In this document: positions 44,438 to 56,450 of the stretch, in pieces | Numbering within the stretch: position 1 is the first letter of the stretch | Layout: each line of letters starts with the position of its first letter | NCBI RefSeq assembly: GCF_019393635.1 | Contig: NC_057862.1 | Coordinates: 267,172,441-267,236,440, forward strand | Reading direction: 5' to 3' | DNA: 64,000 nt | Source: Dromiciops gliroides | Taxonomy: Eukaryota; Chordata; Mammalia; Microbiotheria; Microbiotheriidae | Made by a program: the position numbers and the translations under genes | The notes under the pieces: model-generated | Database searches by the model: none | What the model was told of the DNA's origin: nothing | What the model saw: only the letters and a program-made list of their open reading frames with translations

Positions 44438-45279
44438 CTATTTCTCCTCCCCCTATGTATGCAGAGAGAGATTGGAAGACTTCTGATATATTGGGCAGAA
44501 GGGAAGAGAAAAGAGAGTATGAACAAGTCACTCCATTTTAAAGATACATTCAGTACCTCCACCTGCTCAGTATCTGGTTAGGAGAATTGTTCTATCATTC
44601 CAAAACACTGAGGCCTTTATTATTGAGTGGTTTCCCTATGAGTGGCCAAGGCTCAGACTTACTGCTTTTTATGAGATATACTCTAATCCAACACCTATTA
44701 CACATATATTAATACTCTTTTTGCTTGTCTTGACCCCATCACTTGTTAGAAAGCAGAGATTTTTCCTAATTAATCTGTAACCTTCAAACACATGATACAT
44801 TATTTTGTATTCTCAATTTAAAGCAAAACTGTGTTTATGTTGATGATTAACTAATGCTAAAGATTAACTTTAGTTTTTAGGCCTTTTCAGAATTGTGGTT
44901 AGAACATAATAAGCTCGGAAATTTTAAAAGTGCTTGGTTTTGAAAGATTTCTAAATTGCATTAAAATTTAAATGGTAATTCAGTATACTTTGAAAGTTTC
45001 CACATTTATCAGTATTTATCATGGTCCTCTTCTCTCAAAATTAGCACAGAACCCTTGCCAGATATAACAGAATAACTATTCTTATATTTCTGTAGTTTTC
45101 ATTTTCTCCATAGTTACTATTATTTGTAAATTCTGATTCCCCCCCTCCTCTCTATTTCTATAGCTTACCTCATAGGTTAGAATCTGGTAGTGCCAGAGGT
45201 ACTTTACCTCTAATGCTGTTATTGTGTTCAATGTTCTCTTGCTCCTGCCCACTTCATTTTGAAACACAACAGAACACAC
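44438..45279. other. Unassigned AT-rich sequence
   Basis: No repeat or exon recognised over about 840 bp. Confidence 0.4.
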
Positions 45280-45454
45280 ACAAAAGTGAACCTAAATGAA
45301 ATCTCCATTTCAAATAGTTTTTTAAGGAGCACATTATAATTGAATCTATGCAAGTCTTTTGTGTGCTTTAGGAAGTTGATTCCCAGATATTTAATGTATT
45401 TTGTTGTTATATGGAATCAGATTTCCCTTTCTATTATTGCTTTTTGTATTCATT

Positions 45455-45598
45455 TTGTTTTGTTTTGCTGGGCAATGAGGGTTAAGTGACTTGCCCAGGG
45501 TCACACAGCTAGTGTCAAGTGTCTGAGGCTGGCTTTGAACTCAGGTCCTCCTGAATCCAGGGCCAGTGCTTTATCCACTGCTTCACCTAGCTGCTCCT
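45455..45598 (-). mobile_element. CORE-SINE inside L1
   Basis: GGGCAATGAGGGTTAAGTGA ... CTTCACCTAGCTGCTCC; the AAGTGTCAAGTG part is shortened. Confidence 0.92.
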
Positions 45599-45911
45599 GT
45601 GTTTTGTTTTTATTACAAAGAATAATATTATATATTATGCAGTTGATTTGGGGGGATTTATTTTGTAGCCTTCAACTTTGTTGAAGCAATTAATTTTTTC
45701 AACTAGTATCTTTGCTGATGCCCTAGAATTTTTCAAGTAAATCATCATACCATCAGCAACCAGGGATTGTTTTGTTTCCTCCTTATATTTATTCCTTTAA
45801 TTTCTTTCTCATCTATTGTTATTGCTAGCATATCCAGAACAATATCAAATAATAGTAAGAAGAATGGGCATTCTTGTATCATTCTTGCATTTATTGCAAA
45901 GGATCCTATTG

Positions 45912-46081
45912 ATTTTGTTTGTTTGGGTGTTTTTGTTTTTTGGGTGGGGCAATGAGGATTAAGTGACTTGCCCAGAGTCACACAGCTAGTAAGTGTCAAG
46001 TGTCTGAGGCTGGATTTGAACTCAGGTCCTCCTGAATCCAGGGCCTGTACTTTATTCACTGTGCCACCTTGCTGCCCCTGG
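45912..46081 (-). mobile_element. CORE-SINE inside L1
   Basis: GGGTGGGGCAATGAGGATTAAG ... CACCTTGCTGCCCC; TSD AAAGGATCCTATTG / AAAGGATTCTATTG at about 45898 and 46082, one mismatch. Confidence 0.94.
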
Positions 46082-46494
46082 AAAGGATTCTATTGTACCC
46101 TCATTACATATAGTGCTTGCTTTTGGTTTTAGATAGATGATTTTGATGGTATTTTAAAAAGGTCCCTTTTTGTTTTTGTTTAAACTTTGTAGAGGTTTTA
46201 GCCTAAAAGAGTGTTGTGCTTTGTCAAACTACTTGAGATAATCATGTCATTTTGAATGTTTTGATGGATTGCTTTCCTTGTATTGAATCATCAATGCATT
46301 CCTGGTAAATATCCTACTTGATCATGAAATGGGGTTTTTTTGTATAAATCTCTGTTGTCTGTTCATTAGAATTTTGTTTAAAATTTCTGCGTCAATATTC
46401 ATGAATGATATTGACATATTGTTTTCTTTCTGTGTTTTGTCTTTTCCTGGTTTAGTTACTAGGGCTACATTTGTCTTATAAAATAATTCTGTTA

Positions 46495-47180
46495 CGGTAC
46501 CTAACAGAAGCAGAAGAGGTGGGAAGAATACACAAAAGAACTATACAAGAAAGATCATAACATCACTGATAACCATGATGGTATGGTTATTGATCTAGAG
46601 TTGGACGTACTGGATAATGAAGTCAGGTGGGCCTTAGTTCCAATTGAGCTATATAAACCCCTAAAAGATGATGCTGTTAAAATACTATACTTAGTATGCT
46701 AGCGAATTTGGAAAACATAACAGAGGCTACTGGATTGGAAAAGATCATTGTATGTCCCAATACTAAAGAAGGGTAATGTTCAAATAACTGAACAATTGCA
46801 TTCATTTAACATGTCAGTAAGGTTATGCTTAAGATTCTGCAAGCAAGCCTCACTGGCTATGCACACATGATTTTCTACATCAGACAACATTTGCAGTCAT
46901 ATGACTGTGTGAGAGATGGAGAAAATATAAAATCCCATTGTTTCTATTGTCTATTCATTTCAAAAAGGCTTTTGGCTCAGTAGAACAGAATGTACCAAAT
47001 AGATTCCTCTCAAACTATCTGTCTCCCACACATATGTTTAAATCTTATATGATTTTATGACAGATGCTTTCACAAAGTATTTTTCTAATATTACAGAGCA
47101 TAAGACAGAGATACCTGTTTTTATCAGTTGTTCATGGAAAATATTGTAGACAGGTTGAACTAGAAGAACAATTCACTACA
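46495..47180 (+). mobile_element. RTE (BovB-like) ORF2 remnant
   Basis: Plus-strand reading gives EEVGRIHKRTIQERS-type sequence out of frame and, in frame, KDHNITDNHDGMVIDLELDV, LDNEVRWAL and DWKRSLYVPILKKGN, the RTE RT region (family form DWK-S-FIPIPKKGN). Multiple stops. RTE supplies the machinery for the RTE-tailed SINEs found here. Confidence 0.8.
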
Positions 47181-47298
47181 GAAACTTGAGGGAGTCATTT
47201 AATGAACCTTTAACTTCAAGATAGCATAACAACAATTTGTGTTGTTTAATTTCACAGGAGTGTTGTGAAGACCAAATAAAAGTTTGTGAAAGCAGTTT

Positions 47299-47477
47299 AA
47301 AAATGCTATGAAAAGGGGCAGCTAGGTGGCGCAGTGCATAGAGCACCGGCCCTGGAGTCAGGAGTACCTGAGTTCAAATCCGGCCTCAGACACTTAACAC
47401 TTACTAGCTGTGTGACCCTGGGCAAGTCACTTAACCCCAATTGCCTCACTAACAACAAAAAAAAATGCTATGAAAAG
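47299..47477 (+). mobile_element. CORE-SINE, youngest-looking copy, with TSDs
   Basis: SINE 47315-47460, essentially consensus (GGGGCAGCTAGGTGGCGCAG ... GGCCTCAGACACTTAACACT). Perfect 16-bp TSD AAAAATGCTATGAAAA at 47299-47314 and from about 47461. Confidence 0.96.
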
Positions 47478-47779
47478 GTATTGTAATTGGGATTTAATAA
47501 TTAATTATTTTGTGCTTCATTGTGATTCTTATGAATATTAACTGTCATTATTTAGTATCACAAAACATGTAGGAGAATCTGTACTAAGTCCTTGGATATT
47601 AAGACATTAAAAAAAATTAACCCTTGGTATCAACTTTCTTTTTGGTGGTTTGCTTCTCACTCTTTAAAAAGACCTTTCAATAGTCCAATTTTAGTTAACT
47701 GTGATAACCAGCCAGAACATTCAGCTGGCTGAGATTTTGTTCCTTTCAATTGAGTTTAAAAATATTAGGTTGTGGTTTC

Positions 47780-48130
47780 TAATGCTAGTTGAGGGCTTGG
47801 GAGGCAGCATGTATTCGATTTGGGAATCAGAGGACCTAAATTCAATTCTGAGCTTTGCTGCTTACTATGGAGGGCAATACATAGAGAAATGAACTTGGAG
47901 GAGTGAAGATGTGGGTTTGAATCATTTCATGGATACTTACTAGCTGTATGATTCTGGACAAAAATCATTTAATTTCTTTGAGACCCAGTTTCCTTATCTG
48001 TAAAATGAGGGAGTTAGACCAGATGGCCTCTATGGTTCCTTCCATGTCTGTCTCTGTGATCCTACCTTGGACAAGTCACCTGACCTCCCTGGGCCTCAGT
48101 ATCCTCATTTGTAAAATAACATATATTGTA
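47780..48130 (+). mobile_element. MIR SINE remnants
   Basis: Three MIR-like pieces in order: GGAATCAGAGGACCTAAATTC; CCAGTTTCCTTATCTGTAAA; and GCCTCAGTATCCTCATTTGT. The repeated MIR tail means at least two copies. Confidence 0.65.
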
Positions 48131-48424
48131 TCTTCCCTAACTGATCTCTCTGCTGACCAGACGTCTATGAAACCTCAGAAAATACTCTCAGGCATAAATC
48201 TATGGAGCCTAAGGTCAATTCTCATCAGCATTTCCTGAATCCCAGCAATATGAATAACTCTGGACTTGTCACCACATGGGTACATATAAATAATGACCTT
48301 TGAGGGGTACTGCTTTCTTGGGAATGTGTAATTTAAAAATTTTTGGATTAAATGTGGTTTCATTGATAGACAGAATCCTTGATGAGGAAATATGTTCTAC
48401 CAATCAGTACCTGTACTGCAATTT

Positions 48425-48535
48425 AGAGTATTAGAGGGCTTTCTGGGGCATTGAGAATGACTTGCCTCAGGTCACATAACTAATTTGTGTCAGAGGCAGA
48501 CTCTGATTTTCTAATCACTATTCCATGCTGCCTCT
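48425..48535 (-). mobile_element. MIR-like fragment
   Basis: GAATGACTTGCCTCAGGTCACATAACTAATTTG is a reversed MIR core. Confidence 0.6.
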
Positions 48536-49430
48536 TGGGCATCTGTAATAAAAGACCGAATTTCTTTGGACCAGTGCATAGGAAACTGACCCAGAAATAA
48601 ATACAGAACTTTCTGGCAAAAGTGATATCTAGCCACTAGATATTGAAGAGGGCTGAGTTCCTCAGTAGATGAATCCAAACATGAGCTCTCTAATGCTTTT
48701 TCTCTCAGAAATGTGATTTGCAGATAATTCCTTCAGGCTGAAATGACCCATTGTGATATTGTTGCACCAATGAATTGCGGTCCTATTGGGTGGAGTGGGT
48801 GGCTGTTGTCACACTTTTTATGGTTTGTCTCAGGCTCTTGTGACTTTTCTACAACTGGCTGGGATCTGTCAATAGACATTCCCACAACAATTATATTAGT
48901 AGCATTATATTCAAAACTATATGATACATTCTGTCTCTATCCATAACAACACAATTCCGAACATGATTTGTTTGTCAGTCTTTCTGGAGAACTGAAATAA
49001 CCAAAGTCACTACTTTTATTTATTTACTGAGGGGACATTAGGTTTCATATGAGGAGTTTACAAATTGCATGTCTGCTTCAACTTTTATTACTATTCATGT
49101 AGACTGTCTTAATGTGAACAGCTTTGTATAACTTTCAGAATTGGACACTTCAATAGACAATAGTAAATACTGTAGGGTGTGAATGCTATTATAGAGAGTA
49201 TCATACTATATGACAATGAGGATGACATTTTTATACTTGCTTCTTATAATTGTTATATAGAAAAGTCCTAACTACTGAACACTTTGTTTATACATAGGCT
49301 ACACATAGTACATAGAATAAGATAAGAAGCTGTGAAAAGCAGAAATGACTTTGGGGAGTTTACCCCAAGGACCAGAATTCCACACAGCCATTTTATTCCT
49401 TTATCCAAAAATCCTTTATAACTATCTTAT
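48536..49430. other. Unassigned sequence, candidate unique DNA
   Basis: About 900 bp with no repeat family seen. Average AT content. No splice-bounded open frame. Confidence 0.4.
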
Positions 49431-49445
49431 AAAGATAAATCTTCT

Positions 49446-49598
49446 GGGCAGCTAGGTAGCACAGTAGATAAAGCACCGGCCCTGGATTCAGGAGGACCCG
49501 AGTTCAAATCCAGCCCCAGACACTTGACATTAGCTAGCTGTGTGACCTGGGGCAAGTCACTTAACCCTCATTGCCCCACAAAAAACCAAAAACAAAAC
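49446..49598 (+). mobile_element. CORE-SINE
   Basis: GGGCAGCTAGGTAGCACAGT head; TSD close to AGATAAATCTTC at about 49433 and 49600. Confidence 0.92.
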
Positions 49599-49611
49599 AA
49601 GATAAATCTTC

Positions 49612-50610
49612 CTTCACATTGACCTTGAGTAGGAGAGACATCTAGAGGACAACAGTGGAAACGACCTATTTTTCCATTTTAAGTTTAAATTTCTGGAGGA
49701 AAGTGCTTGTCTGACGTTTAGAACACAGTATTTCTTGGAGATCCATCATAGGTTCATATAATCTTCCAATAGTATTTTTCTCTTCTGTAAATGATTTTAT
49801 TTCTACTTTCCTCATTACTATCATCTCTTTATTATTTATGCTGACAGAAGGAAACAGTCCATTTAGAATAGGGTACAATCTGTCTTTACATTTGTATCTG
49901 ACTTTGGACTATAATTTTTCATTTATGTTTAACTATTGGTGTGCCCAGTGGTTGGAGAGTAGACAACTGAAAAACAATGAAGCTGCATTGTGGAAGAGTT
50001 AGAAAACTATTGAGTTTTCCTACTTTTCTCCATCTGCCCAGAACTTTCCTGGTACAAATTCCATGCTGGGAAATAACAGCAACATTTTCCTGCATCTCAA
50101 GAGCTGAAGCAACTTGGATGCAAATTGCAGACTAGCAGACTCTCTACAACCACAGTTGTGGTCCACCACCTCAGTTTCTTAGCTAGGCTTCAGAATATAG
50201 GGACATATGTAATTCTAAAAGAAAAAAATGGAAACATGGCACATAGCACAAATTCATGGTAGGATAACCTTGCCTAAACTTGGCAATAATTGTCATGGTG
50301 TCAAATCATTGGGCAACGAAGACTGAGGTAGGAAACATCTAGAAGATGGTAGTGAAAATGAACAATTTTGTCTTATTAAATTAAATTAAATTAAAATGCT
50401 CTCTGGATAGGGAATAGAAGCTATTTCATCTAAAGCACAGAAAACAGCTTTCTTGGATTTCCTTCTTAGGCTCCTTTATCTCCTTCTTTTTAAATTTAAA
50501 CTATATATTTTTTCCAGTCAGCAAAAATATGTCATTTCATCCTTCTACTCCAATTCTGCCCTCTTTGAGAACTTAATGGAAAAAACCCCAACACTGTTAA
50601 TAAATATGCA
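49612..50610. other. Unassigned sequence
   Basis: One minus-strand 70-codon frame (49666-49878) has no recognised motif. A short (AAATT)n run is at about 50375-50395. Confidence 0.4.
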
Positions 50611-50615
50611 TAGTA

Positions 50616-50751
50616 GGGGCAGCTAGGTGGCGCAGTGGATAAAGCACTGGCCCTGGATTCAGGAGTGCCTGAGTTCAAATCTGGCCTCAGACACTTAACA
50701 CTTACTAGCTGTGTGACTCTGGGCAAGTCACTTAACCCCCATTGCCCCACA

Positions 50752-50760
<9 letters not shown>
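50616..50760 (+). mobile_element. CORE-SINE
   Basis: GGGGCAGCTAGGTGGCGCAG; near consensus, tail A10. Confidence 0.95.

Positions 50761-50784
<24 letters not shown>
50761..50784 (+). repeat. (GA)12 microsatellite in the SINE tail
   Basis: GA units start directly at the end of the A-tail. Confidence 0.96.
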
Positions 50785-51084
50785 CGGGTAACATGTTTCA
50801 TCATTAGTTCTCTGGAATCATGGTTGGTTTTTTTAATACCAAATTTCTCCTATTCTCTCTTGTAGATGAGTGGACAGAGAAAAGGTAAAAAGACAAAGCT
50901 TGACTTATGGGAAAGCTCATTTTCTACTTGGCATAGGTAAATACAGCCAGAAAATCCTGAAAAGACTGGAGTTTACTCTCACTTTAATATTTTACATTTG
51001 TAGGACAGGAAACTGAGAGACTCAAGAGCTTTTGTAAACTTAATCATCTAACCTGTAATGGATAACATTAATAATTCTCATGGG

Positions 51085-51236
51085 GGGCATCTAGGTGGTG
51101 CAGTGGATAGAGCACTGGCCCTGGATTCAGGAGTACCTGAGTTCAAATCCGGCCTCAGACCCTTGACACTTACTAGCTGTGTGACCCTGGGCAAGTCACT
51201 TAACCCCAATTGCCTCACCAAAAAAAAAAAAAAAAA
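51085..51236 (+). mobile_element. CORE-SINE, first of a head-to-tail pair
   Basis: GGGGCATCTAGGTGGTGCAG head and a long A-tail to GATTA. The outer TSD AATAATTCTCATGGG is at 51070-51084. Confidence 0.95.
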
Positions 51237-51241
51237 GATTA

Positions 51242-51397
51242 GGGGCAGCTAGGTGACTCAGTGGATAGAGCACTGGCCCTAGAGTCAGGAGGACCTGAGT
51301 TCAAATCTGGTCTCAGAAACTTAACACTTACTAGCTGTGTGACCCTGGGCAAGTCACTTAACCCCAATTGCCTCACTAAAAAAAAAAACAAACAACA
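51242..51397 (+). mobile_element. CORE-SINE, second of a head-to-tail pair
   Basis: GGGGCAGCTAGGTGACTCAG head, full core, A-rich tail with AACAAACAACA. The matching outer TSD AATAATTCTCATGGG follows at 51398-51412. Confidence 0.95.
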
Positions 51398-51412
51398 AAT
51401 AATTCTCATGGG

Positions 51413-51960
51413 AGGCAGAAAAACAGTAATTACAGAGTCTGTTTTAGGGTAAATATGAGTATTAGATGGGCAGAGTAATGAAAGTTTTTAATTAGAAAAT
51501 AATGATTCTCTTTCAATGTTTCAAAGGGTACTTTTTCTTTAAAATTTTCTATTTTCTGGGAGTAATTTTTCCTCTGTCTTTTGAGGTTGTGTTATATACA
51601 ACCAAGTATGTATCTGCTATCTTGCATGGCCTAGAAATGCTTATTTTGTGTGGGTCTGTCTACCTATACAAAAATTTCCTATACAAACTCAAAAAATTGT
51701 TAAGAGTATTGGTAGGGAATCCTCTATAGGCTAAAACAAAGCACACTTCTGCCACCTCATGGACACTATGTGGAACTTGAAACATTTTCAACAAGAGGGA
51801 GGACTGATGAATTTTACTTCAAATTAGCTTCAACAGTGAATAATTTAGCTAGGTGTTAAAGAGATTAATTTTTACTTTTAAAGAGAGTTGTGGATTGTGT
51901 TTAAATTGCAGCATATTCATTAATTCCCCCAAATGACCACATCCCATGATGGTTTGGGTG
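51413..51960. other. Unassigned sequence
   Basis: T-rich, no element recognised. Confidence 0.35.
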
Positions 51961-52700
51961 TGATTCTGTTATGTTTGGATAATCTCAAAAAAACCAAAAC
52001 AAAACAAAACAGTGTATGTTGGGAAGAGGAATGAACTGGGGACCTGGGAAAGAAAGAGAAACAATTGGGAAAATTCTCACATAAATGGAATGCATAAAAA
52101 GGAGTTTATACAAGGTGTGGGGAGGAAGGGAGAGTAACAGCCACCGGAATCTCACTTGTATGAACTAGTTAAAGGATAAAAGAATACACATATACATAAA
52201 GTTGGGTAAAGAATTATATCTTTTCCAAGAAAGGAAAGGGAAGGAAAAGAGTTACGAGAAAAGGATGTATAAGAAGAAGGGTAGATTAAGAGGGAGTCAG
52301 AAACAAAATACATTCTTAAAGAGAAGGTGGGGGAGAAAGAGAACAAGAAAAACAAGTAAACACAATACAAGAAAACAGTATGTAGAGAAATGAACATAAC
52401 TGTAAATATAAAAGGGATGAACACAACTATAGAATAGTATAGGATAGCAGAATGCATTAGAAACTAGAATCCAACAATATGTGATTTACAAGAATCATGC
52501 TTGAAACAGAAAGATACAAACACACAGAGTTAAAATAACAGGTTGGAGTAGACTTTATTGTACTTCAGGTGAAGCAAAAAAGGTCAAGCTAGGATTTATG
52601 ATCTCAAACAAAGCAAAAGCAAAACTAGACCTAATCAATAGAGATAAATAGGGAAATTACATTTTGTTAAAGGGCATCTTTGCAACAATTTATCTTTGTA
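51960..52700 (+). mobile_element. L1/HAL1 fragment: purine-rich spacer and endonuclease-like block
   Basis: Purine-rich spacer (about 52020-52400) then TAGAATCCAACAATATGTGA, GCTTGAAACAGAAAGATAC and CTAGACCTAATCAATAGAGA, in the same order as at 28.2 kb. Confidence 0.65.
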
Positions 52701-53470
52701 CTTTTTATAAAGAATGGGTTTGCTAAATTATTTTTATAAAACAGATTTATGTTATCTAAACTGAACTGCAAGGCAAACATTCCATTCCTCCCTTATTAAT
52801 TCACTATTCTACTCTCTGCAGTGGCTGTTCCAAATCTTTTCATTTCTGTTGAAGCTTCTCATGGTGTTCCTCCTTTTGATTGAGGACTTTACCTCATATT
52901 TCACTGAAAAATATATCTATTCACTAAGAGCTCCCCTTTCTTCCTTTGTCCTTATTTCACATTAATGTGAACCAACAGGATGGAGCGCTAGACATTTTAT
53001 TTCATCCTCATGACCTCTAAAAATTCTGCAAAATAAGAATTTGTATAAGAGGTAAAGTAACTGCAGTGGCTTCCCTAGGCAAAGACACCCAAAATTCTAA
53101 AGAGGTAACAATTTGATGAACTAAGAGCAGAGAAAGCTAATTTTCACTCAGCGCCCACTTTGTCATTAGCTCCCAATGCTCTTAAAGGAAAGTGGAATCT
53201 TTTTTTTTTTTCCTGGAGCAACAAAAATACTGTGCTACAGCAGTTCTCACCTAGACTATTAATGGATAGAAGGAACTACAAGGAATTTCTTTGTGTGTGT
53301 GTGTGTGTGTGTAGTGGCTCCACAAGACCCAATAAAAAGGGGACTACAATCTAGCTGGGGCCAGTTCTGTACCCCCAAAAGTCACTCTGAGCAGGGATTG
53401 GGCCAACCCCAAAAGATCAGTTCTCCAGGATGGCAGGAAGCTGAAACAGCTTTGAGGTTGAGCCCTTGGG
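52701..53470. other. Unassigned sequence with a (TG)11 tract
   Basis: TG run at 53292-53313. Otherwise no element recognised. Confidence 0.4.
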
Positions 53471-53477
53471 GGATCCA

Positions 53478-53638
53478 CCAGGTAGCTAGGAGGTGCAGTG
53501 GATAAAGTACAGGCCCTGGATTTAGGAGGACCCGAGTTCATATCTGGCCTCAGACACTTGGCACTTACTAGCTGTGTGACCCTGGGCAAGTCACTTAACC
53601 CTCATTGCCCCGCAAAAAACAAAAAACAAAAAGAGAAA
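53478..53638 (+). mobile_element. CORE-SINE
   Basis: GGTAGCTAGGAGGTGCAGTG head; tail CAAAAAACAAAAAAC; short TSD GGATCCA on both sides. Confidence 0.92.
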
Positions 53639-53639
53639 G

Positions 53640-54560
53640 GATCCAGAAAGTGAGCAATAGGAGAATATAAGGAATATATGACTGAAAACATAAAAAAAAA
53701 ATCTAAGAAGGAAGAAAAATGTACAGAAATAAGTTATCTAACAAGCACAAGAAGTGGAATGGAGGAGGAAGAAGGATTTTATTTAGTGCAGAGGGGAAAA
53801 TGAGATAATTAGACAAAAAAACATGGTTGTAGGAATATTCAACACTCATGATTAGGCTGTGCCAATATAACAAAAATGATAATACTATCAAAGCTAAGTT
53901 ACAGTTTTAATGCTTTACCAATCAAACTATCAAAGAGACACTTTACAGAGCTAGATAAAATAATATAAAATTTTGAGAACAAAACATTGAGAATATCAAG
54001 GGTAGTAATGATAGTAATGATAGGGGAATATACTTTCACACATCAAACTATATTATAAAGCAGTAATCTTCAAAATAATTTGGTCCTATTTAAAAGAAAG
54101 AAGGGTTGATCAATGGAAAAGACTAGAAAAGGAAGGACCAGACATAATGAAACTCAATAACCCAGTGTTCAATAAAACTGAAAACACAAATTATTTAGGA
54201 AAGAACCCTCTATTTGATAAGAATTGCTAGGAAAACTGGAAAGAAGACTGGCAGAAATTAGGCTTATATCAATATATTAAATAATATTCCACAATAAATT
54301 AAAAATTAGTATATGACCTGAATATTGAACACCTTTTATAGCTATAGTTAAGAGATGAAATCTTAACCAACAAAAGGATTTCAGAGGTATGACAAAAGAT
54401 AGAGGAAAATAATCTGAGCCATCCCTCCCGAACAACGTATACAATGACTACAAAAATATAAATGGTAAGAACAAGACCCACAAAAGAATAAAATTAAAAT
54501 GCATTTCTCTACTACAGTGACTAATAAAAAAGAACTTGTTCAATTATGATAAACATAATT
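53640..54560 (+). mobile_element. L1 ORF2 C-terminal remnant
   Basis: Plus-strand reading around 54040-54260 gives IIYYKAVIFKIIWSYLKERR and VDQWKRLE, the L1 ORF2 block after the RT (family form LYYKA-VIKT-WYW followed by DQWNR). Broken frames. Confidence 0.65.
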
Positions 54561-56214
54561 AACTTCAAAGAAGAAATATGAAAAAAATCCCACCCCTCCC
54601 AACTCCTTTTCATAGGTGGTGGGTTAATGAATTTCAAACATTGCATACTTGACAGGACCAGAGTTCTCTGCTTCCTTTAAAGATGACAAAGCCAGGGCTT
54701 GACTGGCCTGGGGTATGGAGCAAGGGTCAGGTTGTCTTTTCCTAGCAGTTGTTTCTATTTGGCCTCTGGCTCAATTGATGTGATTTCCTATTTACACAAA
54801 GGAATAAAAATTCCCTTGGCCAGGTAGCATTCTGAGTCCTTTAGACATGGTGAATGACCTGAGACCACATCAATCATCACACCATGACATACTGACTAGA
54901 TGCATTTCCAAATGGAGACCAGAGGGTCTGTGATTACTGAAGTTAACATTGCTACTATATGCTTTGAATATCCTTGCTATGGTAGGGATAAGCAGAAATT
55001 CAACTAGAATTCCTAGAATAAAGGAAATGACTATACTGTGACTTAAGAACTTAAACTCAATACTCAAGGGAGAAAAGTTTTGTTTTTTTAAAAAATTTGT
55101 TTGGTTTGCTAACTGATTAATAAAGTTAAATACATCCCAGGGAATTGATTTACCCTTTATCCAGTCAGAAACAATGCCGCACTAGTTGAATAACAAAGTT
55201 TGGAAAAATTACCACCTTCTTTTCAGCTAAGAATGATTTTTAAATTAATAAAAACAACTATTTTATCCACAAAAAGGATAAACATTGAGCACTGTGGTGA
55301 CAAGCTTTACCAATAGTCTACTTTAGTTATTCAAACTATTTACAGATACATAGAACCATCCTTGTTAATATTTTGAAACATAATTTTTATGAATATTAAA
55401 ATAGTTAATTAAAATGGATCAATCAATTAATTATGAATTATTTAATAGTTAATGAAAATTAAAGTAGTTATTTATGTAGAAAATCTTTTGGTCCAAATAT
55501 CTTAAACTTATAGATAAAAATAGATTTTTTTTTTATACTTCGATTAAAAAAAAATCACAACACTCATCCCTATCTCTTCAGGAAGAGGTACAATTTATTA
55601 ACTACTGGGATTCAAGTATTTAAACTCAATACTCAAGGGAGAAAAGTTTTTTTTTTTTAAATTTGCTTGGTTTGGTTTTAAGTAACAAAAACATTAATAG
55701 GCTTATTAGCTATTAGGTCAAAATATTTTTTGTGGTGATTTATCTTTGTATAACTAGAGTCGATATGCCTAACAATATCAAAATATTGAGTTTTATTCTA
55801 ACTACAAACCTAGCTGAGCCCTGCTTTCATTTTAGCAATGAATAGCTGCTTCCCTAAATGGAGGACGATTTAAGGTTCTATTTTTGTAGTTCAGTGATCA
55901 CTGTCCTGAGTAGCAAAAGGTTACTTTCCTCCCATCACATTAGTGTCAGAAATACTTTTGGTTCTGACACCAGACTGATGACACCTCATCACGAGGCTTC
56001 TTTGTCAAAATGAATTCAGCTGATGAGCTATGACCTATTTCAGTCAGATAATAGATGAGTCTCAAGAAAAATGAGGTGCTTATAGAAAATGTGGCCATTT
56101 GTTTAAATGTCATTAATTCTCATCAGGAAATTTCAAAAAGCAGTGGTCAAAATGAGTTATACTTATAACACATTATTTTGCTTTTATTAGTTTAGTCTAT
56201 GATAAATATCATAA
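54561..56214. other. Unassigned; contains a repeated 50-bp segment
   Basis: A roughly 50-bp direct repeat (AAACTCAATACTCAAGGGAG then AAAAGTTTT) lies at about 55052 and 55621. A minus-strand frame (54870-55067) has a hydrophobic run (VISFILGILVEFLLIPTIA), possibly a retroviral transmembrane remnant, but nothing confirms it. Confidence 0.4.
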
Positions 56215-56450
56215 GCAGATTGTGGGTAATTATAATGTACCAAAAGGTAACCACAATCCCATAGCCTTAATGGAGTGATCCTGTACCCATGTTAACATAG
56301 ACAGCTTCCATTAGTCTTGCCCAACACCATCCCTGGCCCTAGGTCTGAATGGACCAAGTTATTCATGGCACTGGTACTTCATTTCAAGTTTTCAGTTTCA
56401 GTTGAATGATGAAGTTGGAAGCCAAACTTCATAGAGTTAAGTGAGAGGTA
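56215..56450 (+). repeat. Upstream duplicate of the LTR/L2 junction at 57.74-58.96 kb
   Basis: Shares CCTTAATGGAGTGATCCTGT, GCTTCCATTAGTCTTGCCCA and, past the LTR end, CAGTTTCAGTTGAATGATGA with the downstream copy. It lacks the nested LTR found there. Confidence 0.75.

Larger units (their letters stand above)
45280..46490 (-). mobile_element. L1 ORF2 reverse-transcriptase remnant, minus strand
   Basis: The minus strand encodes decayed L1 RT palm/thumb blocks, for example LKNSRASAKILVEKIN-type residues around 45690-45740 and the region before the catalytic box around 45760-45880. Two SINEs (45455, 45912) interrupt it. Several stops; inactive. Confidence 0.75.

Noticed and set aside
49666-49878. 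70-codon minus-strand frame as a conserved host exon
   Set aside because: No recognised motif and no convincing splice sites; left as unassigned.
50532-51452. Small proteins with LTLTSCVTLGKSLNP
   Set aside because: This string is the translated SINE core and recurs at every SINE.
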